A stretch of 64,000 nt of DNA from Minwuiaceae bacterium (GCA_028278525.1 JANQEE010000013.1:62001-126000); one strand, 5' to 3'. Positions 9,440 through 18,177 are shown, counted from the stretch's first letter. Made by a program: numbers and translations. The notes: generated from the sequence alone by a model not told the origin.

Positions 9440-10105
9440 ATGAGGCTCTATACTGCCACAACATCTTGTGTCTTGGAGTCGGACGTGACGCTATCAAGGC
9501 GAACGTTTGTTGGTTCTGCTTTTGCCTTCGCCACGGCCGTGGGGCTTGGCGCCGTCGCGATGCCCGCCAAGGCTGTCGCCGCCAACTATGCGCTGGGCGA
9601 CATGGTGATGGGCGACGAAAACGCCGCGATCACCATCATCGAATATGCGTCCTTCACCTGCCCGCATTGCGCCAGCTTTCACGCCGAAACTCTGCCGCAG
9701 CTGAAAGAGGCCTGGCTGGATACCGGCAAGGCCAAACTGATTTTCCGCGACTTTCCGTTCGACGAGATGGCCCTGCGCGCCTCGATGCTCGCCCGCTGCG
9801 CCGGGCCGGAACGCTATTTCAACTTCGTCGACGTCCTGTTCAAGCAGCAACGCCAATGGGCCCGGTCCCAGGACCCGGTTGCGGCGCTTGGCCGCATCGC
9901 CCGCCTAGGCGGCATCGGCAGCGCCGACTTCGAAGCCTGCATGGCCGACCAGGCGCTTGGCGACAGCGTCCTGAAGACGCGGCTGGAAGGCGCCCAGAAA
10001 TACGATGTGCGGGCAACGCCGACATTAATCATCAACGGCGAGAAACACGCAGGCGCGATGCGCTTCGAGGAGATGGACAGTCTCCTCCGCAAGCTGTCTC
10101 CCTGA
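9440..10105 (+). CDS. DsbA-family thiol oxidoreductase with Tat-like signal
   Basis: Thioredoxin-fold DsbA-like protein, 221 residues from ATG 9440. The active site is CPHC (C74, C77) in YASFTCPHCASFH, and the cis-proline loop is VRATPTLII near residue 193. The N-terminus carries an SRRTFVG twin-arginine motif followed by a hydrophobic stretch ending at AKAVA, so export to the periplasm may be by Tat. Two starts are possible: ATG 9440 with GAGGAG 6 bases upstream, or GTG 9485 with GGAG 6 bases upstream, which would place the RR motif four residues from the start. It lies between DUF721 and smc. Confidence 0.85.
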   Translation: MRLYTATTSCVLESDVTLSRRTFVGSAFAFATAVGLGAVAMPAKAVAANYALGDMVMGDENAAITIIEYASFTCPHCASFHAETLPQLKEAWLDTGKAKLIFRDFPFDEMALRASMLARCAGPERYFNFVDVLFKQQRQWARSQDPVAALGRIARLGGIGSADFEACMADQALGDSVLKTRLEGAQKYDVRATPTLIINGEKHAGAMRFEEMDSLLRKLSP

Positions 10106-10130
10106 CCGATAACCACGAAGCGAGGGCTCG

Positions 10131-13100
10131 GTGCAATTCACCAAACTGCGGCTGGTCGGATTCAAGTCGTTCGTAGAACCGACCGAACTGGTGATCGAAC
10201 CGGGCCTTACCGGCGTTGTCGGACCGAACGGTTGCGGCAAATCCAACCTGGTCGAAGCGATCCGCTGGGTCATGGGCGAGAACTCCGCCAAGCGGATGCG
10301 CGGCGGCGCGATGGACGACGTGATTTTCGCCGGCACCGCGACACGGCCGGCGCGCAACCAGGCCGAAGTCGGGCTGTTCCTAGATAACGCCGAACGGCGG
10401 GCGCCGGCGGCCTTTAACGACGAGTCCGAGTTGGACATATCGCGCCGGATCGAACGCGAGAGCGGGTCGACATACCGCATTAATGGCCGGGAGGTTCGCG
10501 CCCGCGACGTGCAACTGCTGTTCGCCGATCTGTCGACCGGCGCGCATTCGACCGCGATCGTCAGCCAGGGCCGCATCGGCTCCATCATCAACGCCAAGCC
10601 GACCGACCGCCGCGGCCTGCTGGAAGAAGCGGCCGGCATCACCGGGCTGCATTCGCGCCGCCACGAAGCGGAACTCCGCCTACGCGCCGCGGAAAACAAC
10701 CTGGAACGGCTGGACGACGTCACCACCCAGTTGGAAGCCCAGTTGCAGAGCCTGAAACGGCAGGCGCGGCAGGCGACGCGGTACCGCAACATCAGCGGCC
10801 ATATCCGGCGCGCCGAAGCGACCCTGTTCCACCTGCAATACACGGCAGCCGACGAAGCGTTGACCAGTGCTCGGGCCGGGCTGACGGAAGTCGACTCTCA
10901 GGTCGGTGATCTTACCGCCGAGGCTGCGGCGGCGACGACCGCCCAGGCCGAGGCCTCGACCGCCCTACCGCCGCTCCGCACGGCCGAAGCCGAAGCAGCG
11001 GCGGCGGCGCATCGCCTATCCGTCGCCCGCGAAGGGTTGGATCAGGAAGAGGCCCAGGCCCGCGAGGCGCTCGCCCGCGTCGTAGCGCGGATCGAGCAGA
11101 TCGCGGCCGACCGCGCACGCGAGGAGGCTTTATTGGCCGAGGCGCGCGAGGCGGTGGAACGGCTTGCGGAAGAGGCGACCAACCTGGAAGCCGCGGGCGA
11201 AGGCGAGCAGAGCGAACAGGAATCCGCCGCGGCCGCGGTCGAAGCCGCGCAGGAGTTGGTTACCGAACGGCAGCAGTCCCTAGACGACGCGACGGAACAG
11301 GCCGCCGGCGAAGCTGCCCGGCGCAGCAGCGCCGGACAGCAAATCGCGCAGTTGTCGGACCGCATTCCGAAATTGGAAACGCGGGCGCGGGACGCCGCCG
11401 CAGAAAAGGCCCGCCTGGCCGCGGAATCCGCCGACGACCGAACACTCGCCGATGCCGCGGAAGCCGTCGAACAGGCGCGGGAAGGCGCCGCCGAGGCAGG
11501 CGAAACGGCGGAAAGCACCGAACGTGCCCGGCTGGAAGCGCAGGGCGCGGAAGCCATCGCCCGCGAAAAGATGCGCGAGATGCACGAAGCCGCGGCGCGG
11601 CTGGAGGCTGAGGAATTCGCGCTCGGCAAGGTACTCGACAGCCAGGACGACGAGCTTTGGCCGCCGCTGATCGACGCGGTCACCGTCGAACCCGGTTACG
11701 AATCCGCGCTTGGCGCGGCGCTCGGCGACGACCTGAACGTACCCGCCGACACGGCGGCGCCCGTGCACTGGTCTCAACTGCCGCCCTATGACCGCCCGGC
11801 CGCCCTGCCGGACGGCGCCGTGCCGCTGGACCGCTTCGTCAGGGCGCCGGCGGCACTTGCCCGCCGGCTGTCGCAGGTCGGGGTTGTCGACAGCGGCGAT
11901 GCGGCGCGCCTGATGGCCGGCCTGGCCCAAGGCCAGCGGCTGGTCAGTCGCGACGGCGGCCTGTGGCGTTGGGACGGTTTGGCCGTCAAGCCGGGCGCGG
12001 CGACTGCCGCCGCGACGCGCCTGGAACAGCGAAACCGCCTGTTCGACGTACGCGACGAGTTGGACCGCGCGCGCAAGCGGCTGGACGGCGCCAAGGAGAA
12101 TTTCGAGTCTGCCCGGCAAGCTGTCGAGGCGGCATCGACGGCGGAGCGCGCGGCCCGACAGGCGGCGCGCGAAGCGGACGCCGTGCTCAGCACGGCCCGC
12201 GACCGGCATGGCGAAGTCGCCCGCCATGCGGCGGAACGCACATCTCGCCTGAAAGCGCTGCAGGAGACCGAAGCGCAGGCAACGGCCGACCTGGCCGAGG
12301 CGCGGGACGCGCTGAAAGAAGCCGAAGAAGCGCTGGCCGGCCTGCCGCCCGAAGACGACGCCAAGGCCAAGATTGCCGCTCTGCGCAGCGACGTCGACGG
12401 GCTGCGCGGCAACCTCGTCGACGCGCGCGCGCAGCTGGAGCAGTTACGCCGGGCCGTCACGGCGCGCAAGGAGCGGCTGGCGCAGATCGGCCGCGAACGG
12501 GAAAGTTGGGCCGGGCGCACCGAAAGCGCCGAGCGCCAGGTGCTGGCCCTGGCCGAACGCAATACGGAAGCCGAAACCGAGCGCGAAGCGCTCAACCGCA
12601 GGCCGGAAGAAATCGCGGCCCGCCGGGTCCAACTGCTCGACCAGATTGAAACGGCCGAGGCCAATCGAACTCGCGCGGCCGACGAACTGGCCAAGGCCGA
12701 GGCTGTGCTTGCCGACTGCGACGCCCGAGCCAAGTCGACGCAGGCCACCCTGCAGGAGGCGCGCGAGGAGCGCGTCCGACGTCAGGGACAGGTCGAACAT
12801 ACCGAAGCGCAGATTAACGAGTTGACGCGCCGGATCCGCGAGGAAATGGAATGCGAGCCGAGGGCCGTGCTGGAAGTCGGCGGCGTCGAAGCGGACGCCG
12901 ACCTGCCGGAACTGGCTGCCGTCGAAATGAAGTTGGAGCGCCTGAAGCGCGAGCGCGACAATATGGGACCGGTCAACCTGCGCGCCGATATCGAGGCGCA
13001 GGAGATCCAGGAGAAGCTGGAAACGCTCGGCACCGAACGCGAAGACCTGGAAGCCGCCATCGCGCGGCTGCGTCAGGGCATCTCCAGCCTCAATCGAGAA

Positions 13101-13589
13101 GGCCGGCAACGGCTGCTGGCCGCGTTCAAGCAGGTGGACGAGCATTTCCAGGTGCTGTTTCAGCAGATCTTCGGCGGCGGCCGGGCACATCTGGCCCTGA
13201 CCGAATCGGAAGACCCATTGGAAGCCGGCCTAGAAATTATGGCGAGCCCCCCCGGCAAACGGCTGCAGGTGATGTCGCTGCTGTCCGGCGGCGAGCAGGC
13301 GTTGACCGCCATATCGCTGCTGTTCGCGGTGTTCCTGACCTGCCCGGCACCGATCTGCATCCTCGACGAGGTCGACGCCCCCTTGGACGATTCCAACGTG
13401 GAGCGTCTGTGCGGTCTGCTGGACGAAATGGCGCGCAACGCACAGACCAGATTCCTGGTGGTTACCCACAATCCGATCACCATGGCCCGCATGGACCGGC
13501 TGTTCGGCGTCACGATGGGCGAACGGGGCGTCTCGCAGCTTGTATCGGTCGATTTGGGCGAGGCCGAGGAGCTGCGCGAAAGCGCCTGA
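10131..13589 (+). CDS. smc: Chromosome segregation ATPase SMC
   Basis: SMC protein, 1152 residues, full length. The ABC head halves are at the ends: Walker A GPNGCGKSN (residues 31-39) with the following EAIRWVMGE, and at the C-terminus the signature LLSGGEQALTA and Walker B ICILDEVDAPLDDSN. Between them lie long Ala/Glu/Arg-rich coiled coils and a hinge region near residues 500-620 (DAVTVEPGYESALGAALGDD to VVDSGDAARLM). It condenses and segregates chromosomes, normally with ScpA and ScpB, which are not encoded here. The GTG start at 10131 follows a GAGGG ribosome-binding site, 25 bases after dsbA. Confidence 0.96.
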   Translation: MQFTKLRLVGFKSFVEPTELVIEPGLTGVVGPNGCGKSNLVEAIRWVMGENSAKRMRGGAMDDVIFAGTATRPARNQAEVGLFLDNAERRAPAAFNDESELDISRRIERESGSTYRINGREVRARDVQLLFADLSTGAHSTAIVSQGRIGSIINAKPTDRRGLLEEAAGITGLHSRRHEAELRLRAAENNLERLDDVTTQLEAQLQSLKRQARQATRYRNISGHIRRAEATLFHLQYTAADEALTSARAGLTEVDSQVGDLTAEAAAATTAQAEASTALPPLRTAEAEAAAAAHRLSVAREGLDQEEAQAREALARVVARIEQIAADRAREEALLAEAREAVERLAEEATNLEAAGEGEQSEQESAAAAVEAAQELVTERQQSLDDATEQAAGEAARRSSAGQQIAQLSDRIPKLETRARDAAAEKARLAAESADDRTLADAAEAVEQAREGAAEAGETAESTERARLEAQGAEAIAREKMREMHEAAARLEAEEFALGKVLDSQDDELWPPLIDAVTVEPGYESALGAALGDDLNVPADTAAPVHWSQLPPYDRPAALPDGAVPLDRFVRAPAALARRLSQVGVVDSGDAARLMAGLAQGQRLVSRDGGLWRWDGLAVKPGAATAAATRLEQRNRLFDVRDELDRARKRLDGAKENFESARQAVEAASTAERAARQAAREADAVLSTARDRHGEVARHAAERTSRLKALQETEAQATADLAEARDALKEAEEALAGLPPEDDAKAKIAALRSDVDGLRGNLVDARAQLEQLRRAVTARKERLAQIGRERESWAGRTESAERQVLALAERNTEAETEREALNRRPEEIAARRVQLLDQIETAEANRTRAADELAKAEAVLADCDARAKSTQATLQEAREERVRRQGQVEHTEAQINELTRRIREEMECEPRAVLEVGGVEADADLPELAAVEMKLERLKRERDNMGPVNLRADIEAQEIQEKLETLGTEREDLEAAIARLRQGISSLNREGRQRLLAAFKQVDEHFQVLFQQIFGGGRAHLALTESEDPLEAGLEIMASPPGKRLQVMSLLSGGEQALTAISLLFAVFLTCPAPICILDEVDAPLDDSNVERLCGLLDEMARNAQTRFLVVTHNPITMARMDRLFGVTMGERGVSQLVSVDLGEAEELRESA

Positions 13590-13639
13590 CCGGCACCTTG
13601 AAACAGGCCGTTTTCGTCACTGAAATGACCCATTTGCGC

Positions 13640-13669
13640 TTGACTCGGGCTTTCCGTCGCAAGTAGCTT
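13640..13669 (+). promoter_or_regulatory. Possible sigma-70-type promoter of the atp Fo operon
   Basis: TTGACT (13640-13645) and TAGCTT (13664-13669) are separated by 18 bases, in the 141-base gap between smc and atpI. The -35 is a good match and the -10 a moderate one. Assigned by eye only. Confidence 0.4.
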
Positions 13670-13730
13670 GGCCGCGCTTTCGGTGAGGGTTGAGCCGGGA
13701 CGGACGGGCCTGTGGTGGGGGGTTCAATCG

Positions 13731-14096
13731 ATGACCGACCCCAACAATGGGACCTCTGAATCGGCTCGGCGTAAGTCACTGGAGGACTTGGATAAACGCC
13801 TGAAGACAGCGCGTGGGCAAAGTCCGGATTCGGCTCACGGGGGGAAGTCTCGGGCATCTGGTAGTAACAGCGGCGTTGCGGTCGCCTGGCGCATCTCGAT
13901 CGAGCTGGCAGTAGCGATCGGTGTTTGCGCCGCGATCGGCATCGGTCTGGATACCTGGTTGGGAACCAAACCCTGGCTCCTTGTGGTGTTCATTGTCCTC
14001 GGGTTCGCCGCCGGCGTAAGGAACGTCTACCGCATCGCGCAAAAGGTCGCGGCGGAGATGGAGGAAGAAGAAAAGTCATCGGATCGCGGCGCTTAA
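13731..14096 (+). CDS. atpI: ATP synthase assembly protein AtpI
   Basis: AtpI, 121 residues, a small membrane protein at the head of Fo operons that assists c-ring assembly. The hydrophilic N-terminus includes RRKSLEDLDKRLKTA, followed by two hydrophobic helices: WRISIELAVAIGVCAAIGIG (about residues 44-63) and LLVVFIVLGFAAGVRNVYR (about 77-95). ATG 13731 is used because the sequence before it is not conserved-looking; a longer frame begins at 13668. It is the first gene of the atpI-B-E-F'-F operon. Confidence 0.88.
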   Translation: MTDPNNGTSESARRKSLEDLDKRLKTARGQSPDSAHGGKSRASGSNSGVAVAWRISIELAVAIGVCAAIGIGLDTWLGTKPWLLVVFIVLGFAAGVRNVYRIAQKVAAEMEEEEKSSDRGA

Positions 14097-14141
14097 GACC
14101 GCGGCCGGAATAGTCAGGCAACAGTGTCGGATCGGTAAAAA

Positions 14142-14888
14142 GTGGCGGAATCGACGGAACAACACGGACCTCTCGAGCAATTCGAGGTCAAGTCGCTGGT
14201 GGATATGCATCTCGGCGGCCTGGACGTGTCTTTCACCAACTCATCGGCCTGGATGGTCCTCGCCATCATTCTGGCGACGCTTCTGCTGACGCTGAGCATG
14301 AGCGGCCGGGCGATGGTGCCGGGACGCTGGCAATCGATCTCCGAGCTCTGTTACGAGTTCGTGGCCAACATGGTGCGCGACAATGTCGGCAGCGAGGGGC
14401 GCAAGTACTTCCCGTTCATCTTCACGCTGTTCGTATTCATCCTGTTCAGCAACATCCTCGGCATGTTGCCCTACAGCTTCACCACCACCAGCCACATCAT
14501 CGTGACCTTCGCCCTGGCGTTCGTCGTCTTTCTGGGCGTTACCGTGATCGGCTTCCTCAAGAACGGTCTGGGCTTTCTTAAGCTGTTCGTGCCGTCCGGC
14601 GTGCCTGTCGCGTTGATGCCGTTGCTGGTGGTTATCGAAGTCATCTCCTACTTCATCCGGCCGATCAGCCTGTCGGTCCGACTGTTCGCGAACATGATGG
14701 CCGGCCACACCATGTTGAAGGTGTTCGGCGGCTTCGTGATTTCGCTTGGCCTGCTGCTCGGCTGGGCGCCGCTGGTCTTCCTGGTCGCCCTGACCGGACT
14801 GGAGATCGGCATCGCCTTCCTGCAAGCCTACGTGTTCACCATTTTGACCTGCCTGTACCTGCACGATGCGCTGCATCCGGGTCACTAG
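14142..14888 (+). CDS. atpB: ATP synthase Fo subunit a
   Basis: Subunit a, 248 residues, forms the proton half-channels beside the c ring. The essential arginine is in SLSVRLFANMMAGHT (helix 4), and the last helix carries LEIGIAFLQAYVFTILTCLYL, both standard. Five to six membrane helices are visible. The start is GTG 14142. It lies 45 bases after atpI and 51 bases before atpE. Confidence 0.96.
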   Translation: MAESTEQHGPLEQFEVKSLVDMHLGGLDVSFTNSSAWMVLAIILATLLLTLSMSGRAMVPGRWQSISELCYEFVANMVRDNVGSEGRKYFPFIFTLFVFILFSNILGMLPYSFTTTSHIIVTFALAFVVFLGVTVIGFLKNGLGFLKLFVPSGVPVALMPLLVVIEVISYFIRPISLSVRLFANMMAGHTMLKVFGGFVISLGLLLGWAPLVFLVALTGLEIGIAFLQAYVFTILTCLYLHDALHPGH

Positions 14889-14939
14889 GCGGCGATCCAT
14901 TCCAACCAAACAATCCACACAACCAAAAGGAAACAGATC

Positions 14940-15167
14940 ATGGAAGTTGAAGCCGCAAAACTGATCGGCGCCGGCCTCGCCACCATCGCACTCGCCGGTG
15001 TCGGCATCGGTATCGGTAACATCTTCGGCAGCTTCGTCTCCGGCGCGCTGCGCAACCCGGCCGCCGCGCCGAAGGTTTTCGGCAACGTGCTGCTGGGCTT
15101 CGCCCTGACCGAAGCAATCGCGCTGTTCGCGCTGGTCATCGCGCTGCTGCTGCTGTTCGCATTCTAA
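14940..15167 (+). CDS. atpE: ATP synthase Fo subunit c (operon copy)
   Basis: Subunit c, 75 residues, forms the proton-driven rotor ring. Two helices are joined by the RNP loop (R38-N39-P40). The first helix has the glycine repeat GVGIGIGN and the second carries the proton-binding E58 in ALTEAIALF. An AAAAGGAAAC-type ribosome-binding site precedes ATG 14940. A second gene for an almost identical protein is present at 53138-53365 on the minus strand, differing only at residues 3 (V here, A there) and 34 (S here, I there). Confidence 0.97.
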   Translation: MEVEAAKLIGAGLATIALAGVGIGIGNIFGSFVSGALRNPAAAPKVFGNVLLGFALTEAIALFALVIALLLLFAF

Positions 15168-15208
15168 ATTGAAGACCGGTTCCGCTCGGGACCGCATCGG
15201 GGCACGGT

Positions 15209-15700
15209 ATGCCGCAACTAGAATTCGATACCTATACGCCGCAGCTTGTCTGGCTGGCGATCACTTTCATCCTGCTCTATCTGGTGATGTGGCGGGTCGC
15301 CCTGCCACGCATCGCCGAGGTGCTGGAAGAGCGCCAAAGCAAGCTCCAGCACGATTTGGATGAAGCGGATCGCCTGAAGGGCGAGGCCGAAACCGCGTTG
15401 TCGGAATACGACGCGGCCCTGGGCGAGGCGCGCGGTTCGGCGCACGGCATTGTCGCCGACGCCCGCGCCAAACTGACCGCCGAGCTCGACGCGCATCGGC
15501 ATGAGGTGGAAGCAGACCTCGCGGACAAGACCCAGGCCGCCGAGGCCGCGATCCTGGCCGCGAAGCAAGAGGCGATGGCCGGCGTTCGGGCCGCCGCGGT
15601 CGACACCACCAGCGCGGTCGTCGCCCGGCTGTCCGGCAACCAGGTCGACGATTCGGCGGTCGGCTCGGCCGTCGACGCGGCGATGTCCGGGCGCGCTTAA
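15209..15700 (+). CDS. atpF': ATP synthase Fo subunit b'
   Basis: Subunit b', 163 residues, one half of the heterodimeric peripheral stalk found in alphaproteobacteria. One N-terminal membrane helix (LVWLAITFILLYLVMWRVAL) is followed by a long charged coiled coil starting RIAEVLEERQSKLQHDLDEA. It lies between atpE and the second b-type gene. This member is called b' because it directly follows atpE and has the PQLEFDTYTPQLVWL N-terminus. Confidence 0.92.
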   Translation: MPQLEFDTYTPQLVWLAITFILLYLVMWRVALPRIAEVLEERQSKLQHDLDEADRLKGEAETALSEYDAALGEARGSAHGIVADARAKLTAELDAHRHEVEADLADKTQAAEAAILAAKQEAMAGVRAAAVDTTSAVVARLSGNQVDDSAVGSAVDAAMSGRA

Positions 15701-15711
15701 GGAGGCCGACC

Positions 15712-16197
15712 ATGCTGCATGATCCGACATTCTGGGTTGCCGTTTCCTTCGTCGGCTTCGTCCTTGTGGCGTTCTACTTCAAGCTGCCCGCCATGATCGG
15801 CAAGCAGTTGGACGACCGCTCCGAACGCATCGCCAAGGAGCTGGAAGAAGCCCAACGCCTGCGCGAGGAGGCCCAGGCCCTTTACGCGGAGTACAAGCGC
15901 AAGGCCGAAGACGCGGTCAAACAGGCCGAACAGATCGTCCAACAGGCGAAAGTCGACGCGGACGAAATGGCCAAGGAAGCGCGCGCCGCGACGGAAACGA
16001 TGCTGGAACGGCGTAAGGCGCAGGCCGAGCTGAAGATCCAGCAGGCTGAGGCGCAGGCGGTCAAGGAAGTGCGCGAAGCCACCGTCGATGTCGCCATCGC
16101 GGCGGCCCGTCAGGTCATGCAAACCGAAGTGACAGGCGACAAGGCCGGAAAGCTGATCGACGCGTCGATTGCCGACCTCGGCAAACACCTGAACTGA
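15712..16197 (+). CDS. atpF: ATP synthase Fo subunit b
   Basis: Subunit b, 161 residues. N-terminal membrane helix FWVAVSFVGFVLVAFYFKL, then the dimerising helix DRSERIAKELEEAQRLREEA, ending with ATVDVAIAAARQVMQTEV and an amphipathic tail. AGGAGG precedes ATG 15712, which is 11 bases after atpF'. It is the last gene of the Fo operon; no F1 genes are in the window, in line with the separate Fo and F1 operons of alphaproteobacteria. Confidence 0.94.
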   Translation: MLHDPTFWVAVSFVGFVLVAFYFKLPAMIGKQLDDRSERIAKELEEAQRLREEAQALYAEYKRKAEDAVKQAEQIVQQAKVDADEMAKEARAATETMLERRKAQAELKIQQAEAQAVKEVREATVDVAIAAARQVMQTEVTGDKAGKLIDASIADLGKHLN

Positions 16198-16297
16198 CCG
16201 GAAGGCGGTGGCCGGCTTCGGCCGCCCCTTCGCCAATTTTCCCGTTTTGTGGCAAGCTTGCCCTCGCAGACGGAAATCCCCACGCGAGGGCGGCAGC

Positions 16298-17098
16298 ATG
16301 CAATTGACCGATCGGCAAATCGAGAGCTTTCAGACCGAAGGCTACCTGTTCCTACCGGACGTTTTTTCGAAAGCTGAAGTCGCGGTGCTAAACCGCGAAG
16401 TGCCCGGCATCTTCGCGTTGGACCGCCAGGAGATCGTCCGCGAGAAGGACGGCAAAACCGCTAGAACCGCTTTCGCCGCGCAGCATTTCAACGAGCCCTT
16501 CCGGCGCCTGTCGCGCCACCCCCGGTTGGTCGAGCCGGTCCAACAGTTGCTCGACGGCGACGTCTACATCCACCAGTTCAAGATCAACGCCAAGGCGGCG
16601 TTCGACGGCGACGTCTGGCAGTGGCATCAGGATTACGGCACCTGGGCGCGCGACGATCTGATGCCGGAACCGCGCGCGCTCAACATTGCGCTGTTCCTGG
16701 AAGACGTGACCGAGTTCAACGGCGCGCTGATGTTCATCCCGCGGAGCCACCGCCACGGCAAGCTGGACGCGGGCCACGACCTCAAGACGACCAGCTACCC
16801 GTTATGGACCCTCGACAACGAGACGGTGTCGCGGCTGGTCGACGAAGGCGGTCTGGTCGCGCCGACCGGGCCCGCCGGCTCGGTGCTGATGTTCAACTGC
16901 AACCTGGTGCATGGCTCGCCCAGCAACATGTCGCCGTTCGACCGCACCATCGTCTATGTCAGCCTCTGCCACGTCGACAACCATATCCGCCAGTTCAAAC
17001 GCCCGGATTGGATCGCCGAACGCGACTTTACGCCGATCGAAACCTTAAGCGACGACTGCCTGGCCGACCTTGTTCGGGAGACCGCCGCGGCGGTGTAG
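16298..17098 (+). CDS. Phytanoyl-CoA dioxygenase (PhyH) family protein
   Basis: Fe(II)/2-oxoglutarate dioxygenase of 266 residues. The iron triad is H110 and D112 in WHQDYGTW and H205 in NLVHGSPSNMS; R215 (FDRTIVYV) should bind 2-oxoglutarate. The stretch WHQDYGTW...NGALMFIPRSHRHG is close to the ectoine hydroxylase/PhyH subgroup acting on small molecules. No ectoine genes are near, so the substrate is not called. ATG 16298 follows GCGAGGG. The promoter region holds the perfect palindrome GGCAAGCTTGCC at 16251-16262. Confidence 0.82.
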   Translation: MQLTDRQIESFQTEGYLFLPDVFSKAEVAVLNREVPGIFALDRQEIVREKDGKTARTAFAAQHFNEPFRRLSRHPRLVEPVQQLLDGDVYIHQFKINAKAAFDGDVWQWHQDYGTWARDDLMPEPRALNIALFLEDVTEFNGALMFIPRSHRHGKLDAGHDLKTTSYPLWTLDNETVSRLVDEGGLVAPTGPAGSVLMFNCNLVHGSPSNMSPFDRTIVYVSLCHVDNHIRQFKRPDWIAERDFTPIETLSDDCLADLVRETAAAV

Positions 17099-17106
17099 CC
17101 GACGCG

Positions 17107-17661
17107 TCAGGCGGCGTCGGGGAAACGGGCGCCGTAGCTTTCCAGGTCTACGCCCAGCGCGTTGGTCGCGAACGAGATTGAGTGATAGAAGCCGGTCAGG
17201 ACGACCAGTTCCACCAGTTGCGCCGCGTCCCAATGCTCCCGCAATGCCTGCCACAGTTCGTCGCCGATCCTGCTGGTGTCATGCAGCTCGTCAACCAGTT
17301 GCACCAGAACCCGGTCGCGCGTCGACCATGCCGGATCGTCGGTCGGCCCGACGGCCGTTGCCGCTATCTCCGCCTTCGTGAATCCGGCCTTCTCGGCGAA
17401 GAAAGTCACGTGGACGCCCCATTCATATTCCGATTCGCAGCGCGCGCAGGTGCGCAGGATCACAATCTCCCGGTCGCGCAGGTCGATCGAGCCGCGGTCG
17501 AGCAACCCGCCGCCGAACACGCGCAGCAGTACCCGCGGATTGTGCGCCAACGTGCGGAACAGTTTGAGCGGATCGACACCGGCTGGCATGATCCGTTCCA
17601 ATTCCGCCGCGATCTCGGGATCGAACGGCGGGTCGAGCGGTTCAAGTCGCGATGCAGCCAT
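17107..17661 (-). CDS. Carboxymuconolactone decarboxylase (CMD/AhpD-like) family protein
   Basis: Protein of 184 residues in the CMD superfamily. The core motif is RTCARCESEYEWGVH with a CxxC pair (C72, C75), E/Y and H84, as in AhpD-like proteins with thiol peroxidase or lyase activity. The substrate is unknown. A strong GGAGACC-type ribosome-binding site precedes ATG 17661. The gene diverges from an HxlR-family regulator across a 69-base gap that contains two back-to-back palindromes, so it is the obvious target of that regulator. HxlR proteins often respond to aldehydes, quinones or oxidants. Confidence 0.82.
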   Translation of the reverse strand: MAASRLEPLDPPFDPEIAAELERIMPAGVDPLKLFRTLAHNPRVLLRVFGGGLLDRGSIDLRDREIVILRTCARCESEYEWGVHVTFFAEKAGFTKAEIAATAVGPTDDPAWSTRDRVLVQLVDELHDTSRIGDELWQALREHWDAAQLVELVVLTGFYHSISFATNALGVDLESYGARFPDAA

Positions 17662-17685
17662 GGGGGTCTCCTTATTGTGTTTTTC

Positions 17686-17719
17686 GCTACTGATAATGTA
17701 GCGCTACTTATTTTGTAGC
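17686..17719. promoter_or_regulatory. Tandem GCTAC-N7-GTAGC operator
   Basis: Two abutting 17-base inverted repeats: GCTAC (17686-17690) N7 GTAGC (17698-17702), then GCTAC (17703-17707) N7 GTAGC (17715-17719). The N7 spacers are AT-rich. The junction forms a further palindrome, GTAGCGCTAC. The site is centred between the divergent CMD and HxlR genes and ends 11 bases before the HxlR start codon, so a bound dimer of dimers could cover both promoters. Confidence 0.75.
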
Positions 17720-17730
17720 ACAATCGCCGA

Positions 17731-18054
17731 ATGGCAACCCCAAAACCCGGCAAGCCCGTCCGCGGCTCCACCACCGGCCGGCCGGTCATGGCCCTGCTCG
17801 ACCTGCTGGGCCGCCGCTGGGCGCTGAGAGTGATGTGGGAATTGCGCGAACCGCTGACCTTTCGCGCCCTTCAGGAACGCTGCGGCGGCATCTCGCCGAC
17901 GGTCCTGAACCACCGCCTCGCGGAGCTGCGCGAGGCAGGCATCGTCGAATTAACCGACGGGACGGGTTATGCCCTGACCGAGGAAGGCGGACTGCTGGTT
18001 CAAGACCTTTTGCCGCTCGACCGCTGGGCCGAGCGGTGGGCTAAGCGCTCATAA
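17731..18054 (+). CDS. HxlR-family winged-helix transcriptional regulator
   Basis: Protein of 107 residues, the usual HxlR length. Winged-helix core: LLGRRWALRVMWELREPLTF, then LQERCGGISPTVLNHRLAEL (recognition helix) and the wing GTGYALTEEG. One cysteine, C50 in LQERCGGIS, could be a redox sensor as in other HxlR proteins. No ribosome-binding site precedes ATG 17731 and the operator ends only 11 bases upstream, so the message may be nearly leaderless and autoregulated. Divergent from the CMD-family gene. Confidence 0.86.
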   Translation: MATPKPGKPVRGSTTGRPVMALLDLLGRRWALRVMWELREPLTFRALQERCGGISPTVLNHRLAELREAGIVELTDGTGYALTEEGGLLVQDLLPLDRWAERWAKRS

Positions 18055-18066
18055 CGTCAAGGCTGG

Positions 18067-18177
18067 CCCCTCACCCAGCTTCGGCTAGGGCTTGGCTTTC
18101 AGCCGCGCCAAGCCTCCGCAACCCTCTCCCCATGGGAGAGGGAGGGACCCGGCGCGAAGCGCTGGGAGGGTGAGGGG
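18067..18177. repeat. Long intergenic palindromic repeat (CCCTCACCC/GGGTGAGGG type)
   Basis: The element is bounded by CCCCTCACCC (18067-18076) and GGGTGAGGGG (18168-18177). Inside are the hairpin CCCTCTCCC-cat-GGGAGAGGG (18122-18142) and a GGCTTGG...CCAAGCC hairpin (about 18089-18114). Elements of this look are dispersed in many proteobacterial genomes; that statement is from memory. It lies between the convergent HxlR and gcvPB genes and could end transcription from both sides. It accounts for most of the 158-base gap. Confidence 0.75.

Noticed and set aside
16201-16226. GC-rich hairpin after atpF as an intrinsic terminator
   Set aside because: The GGCCG/CGGCC stem is short and no T-run follows directly; termination of the Fo operon here is likely but not supported by a clear signal.
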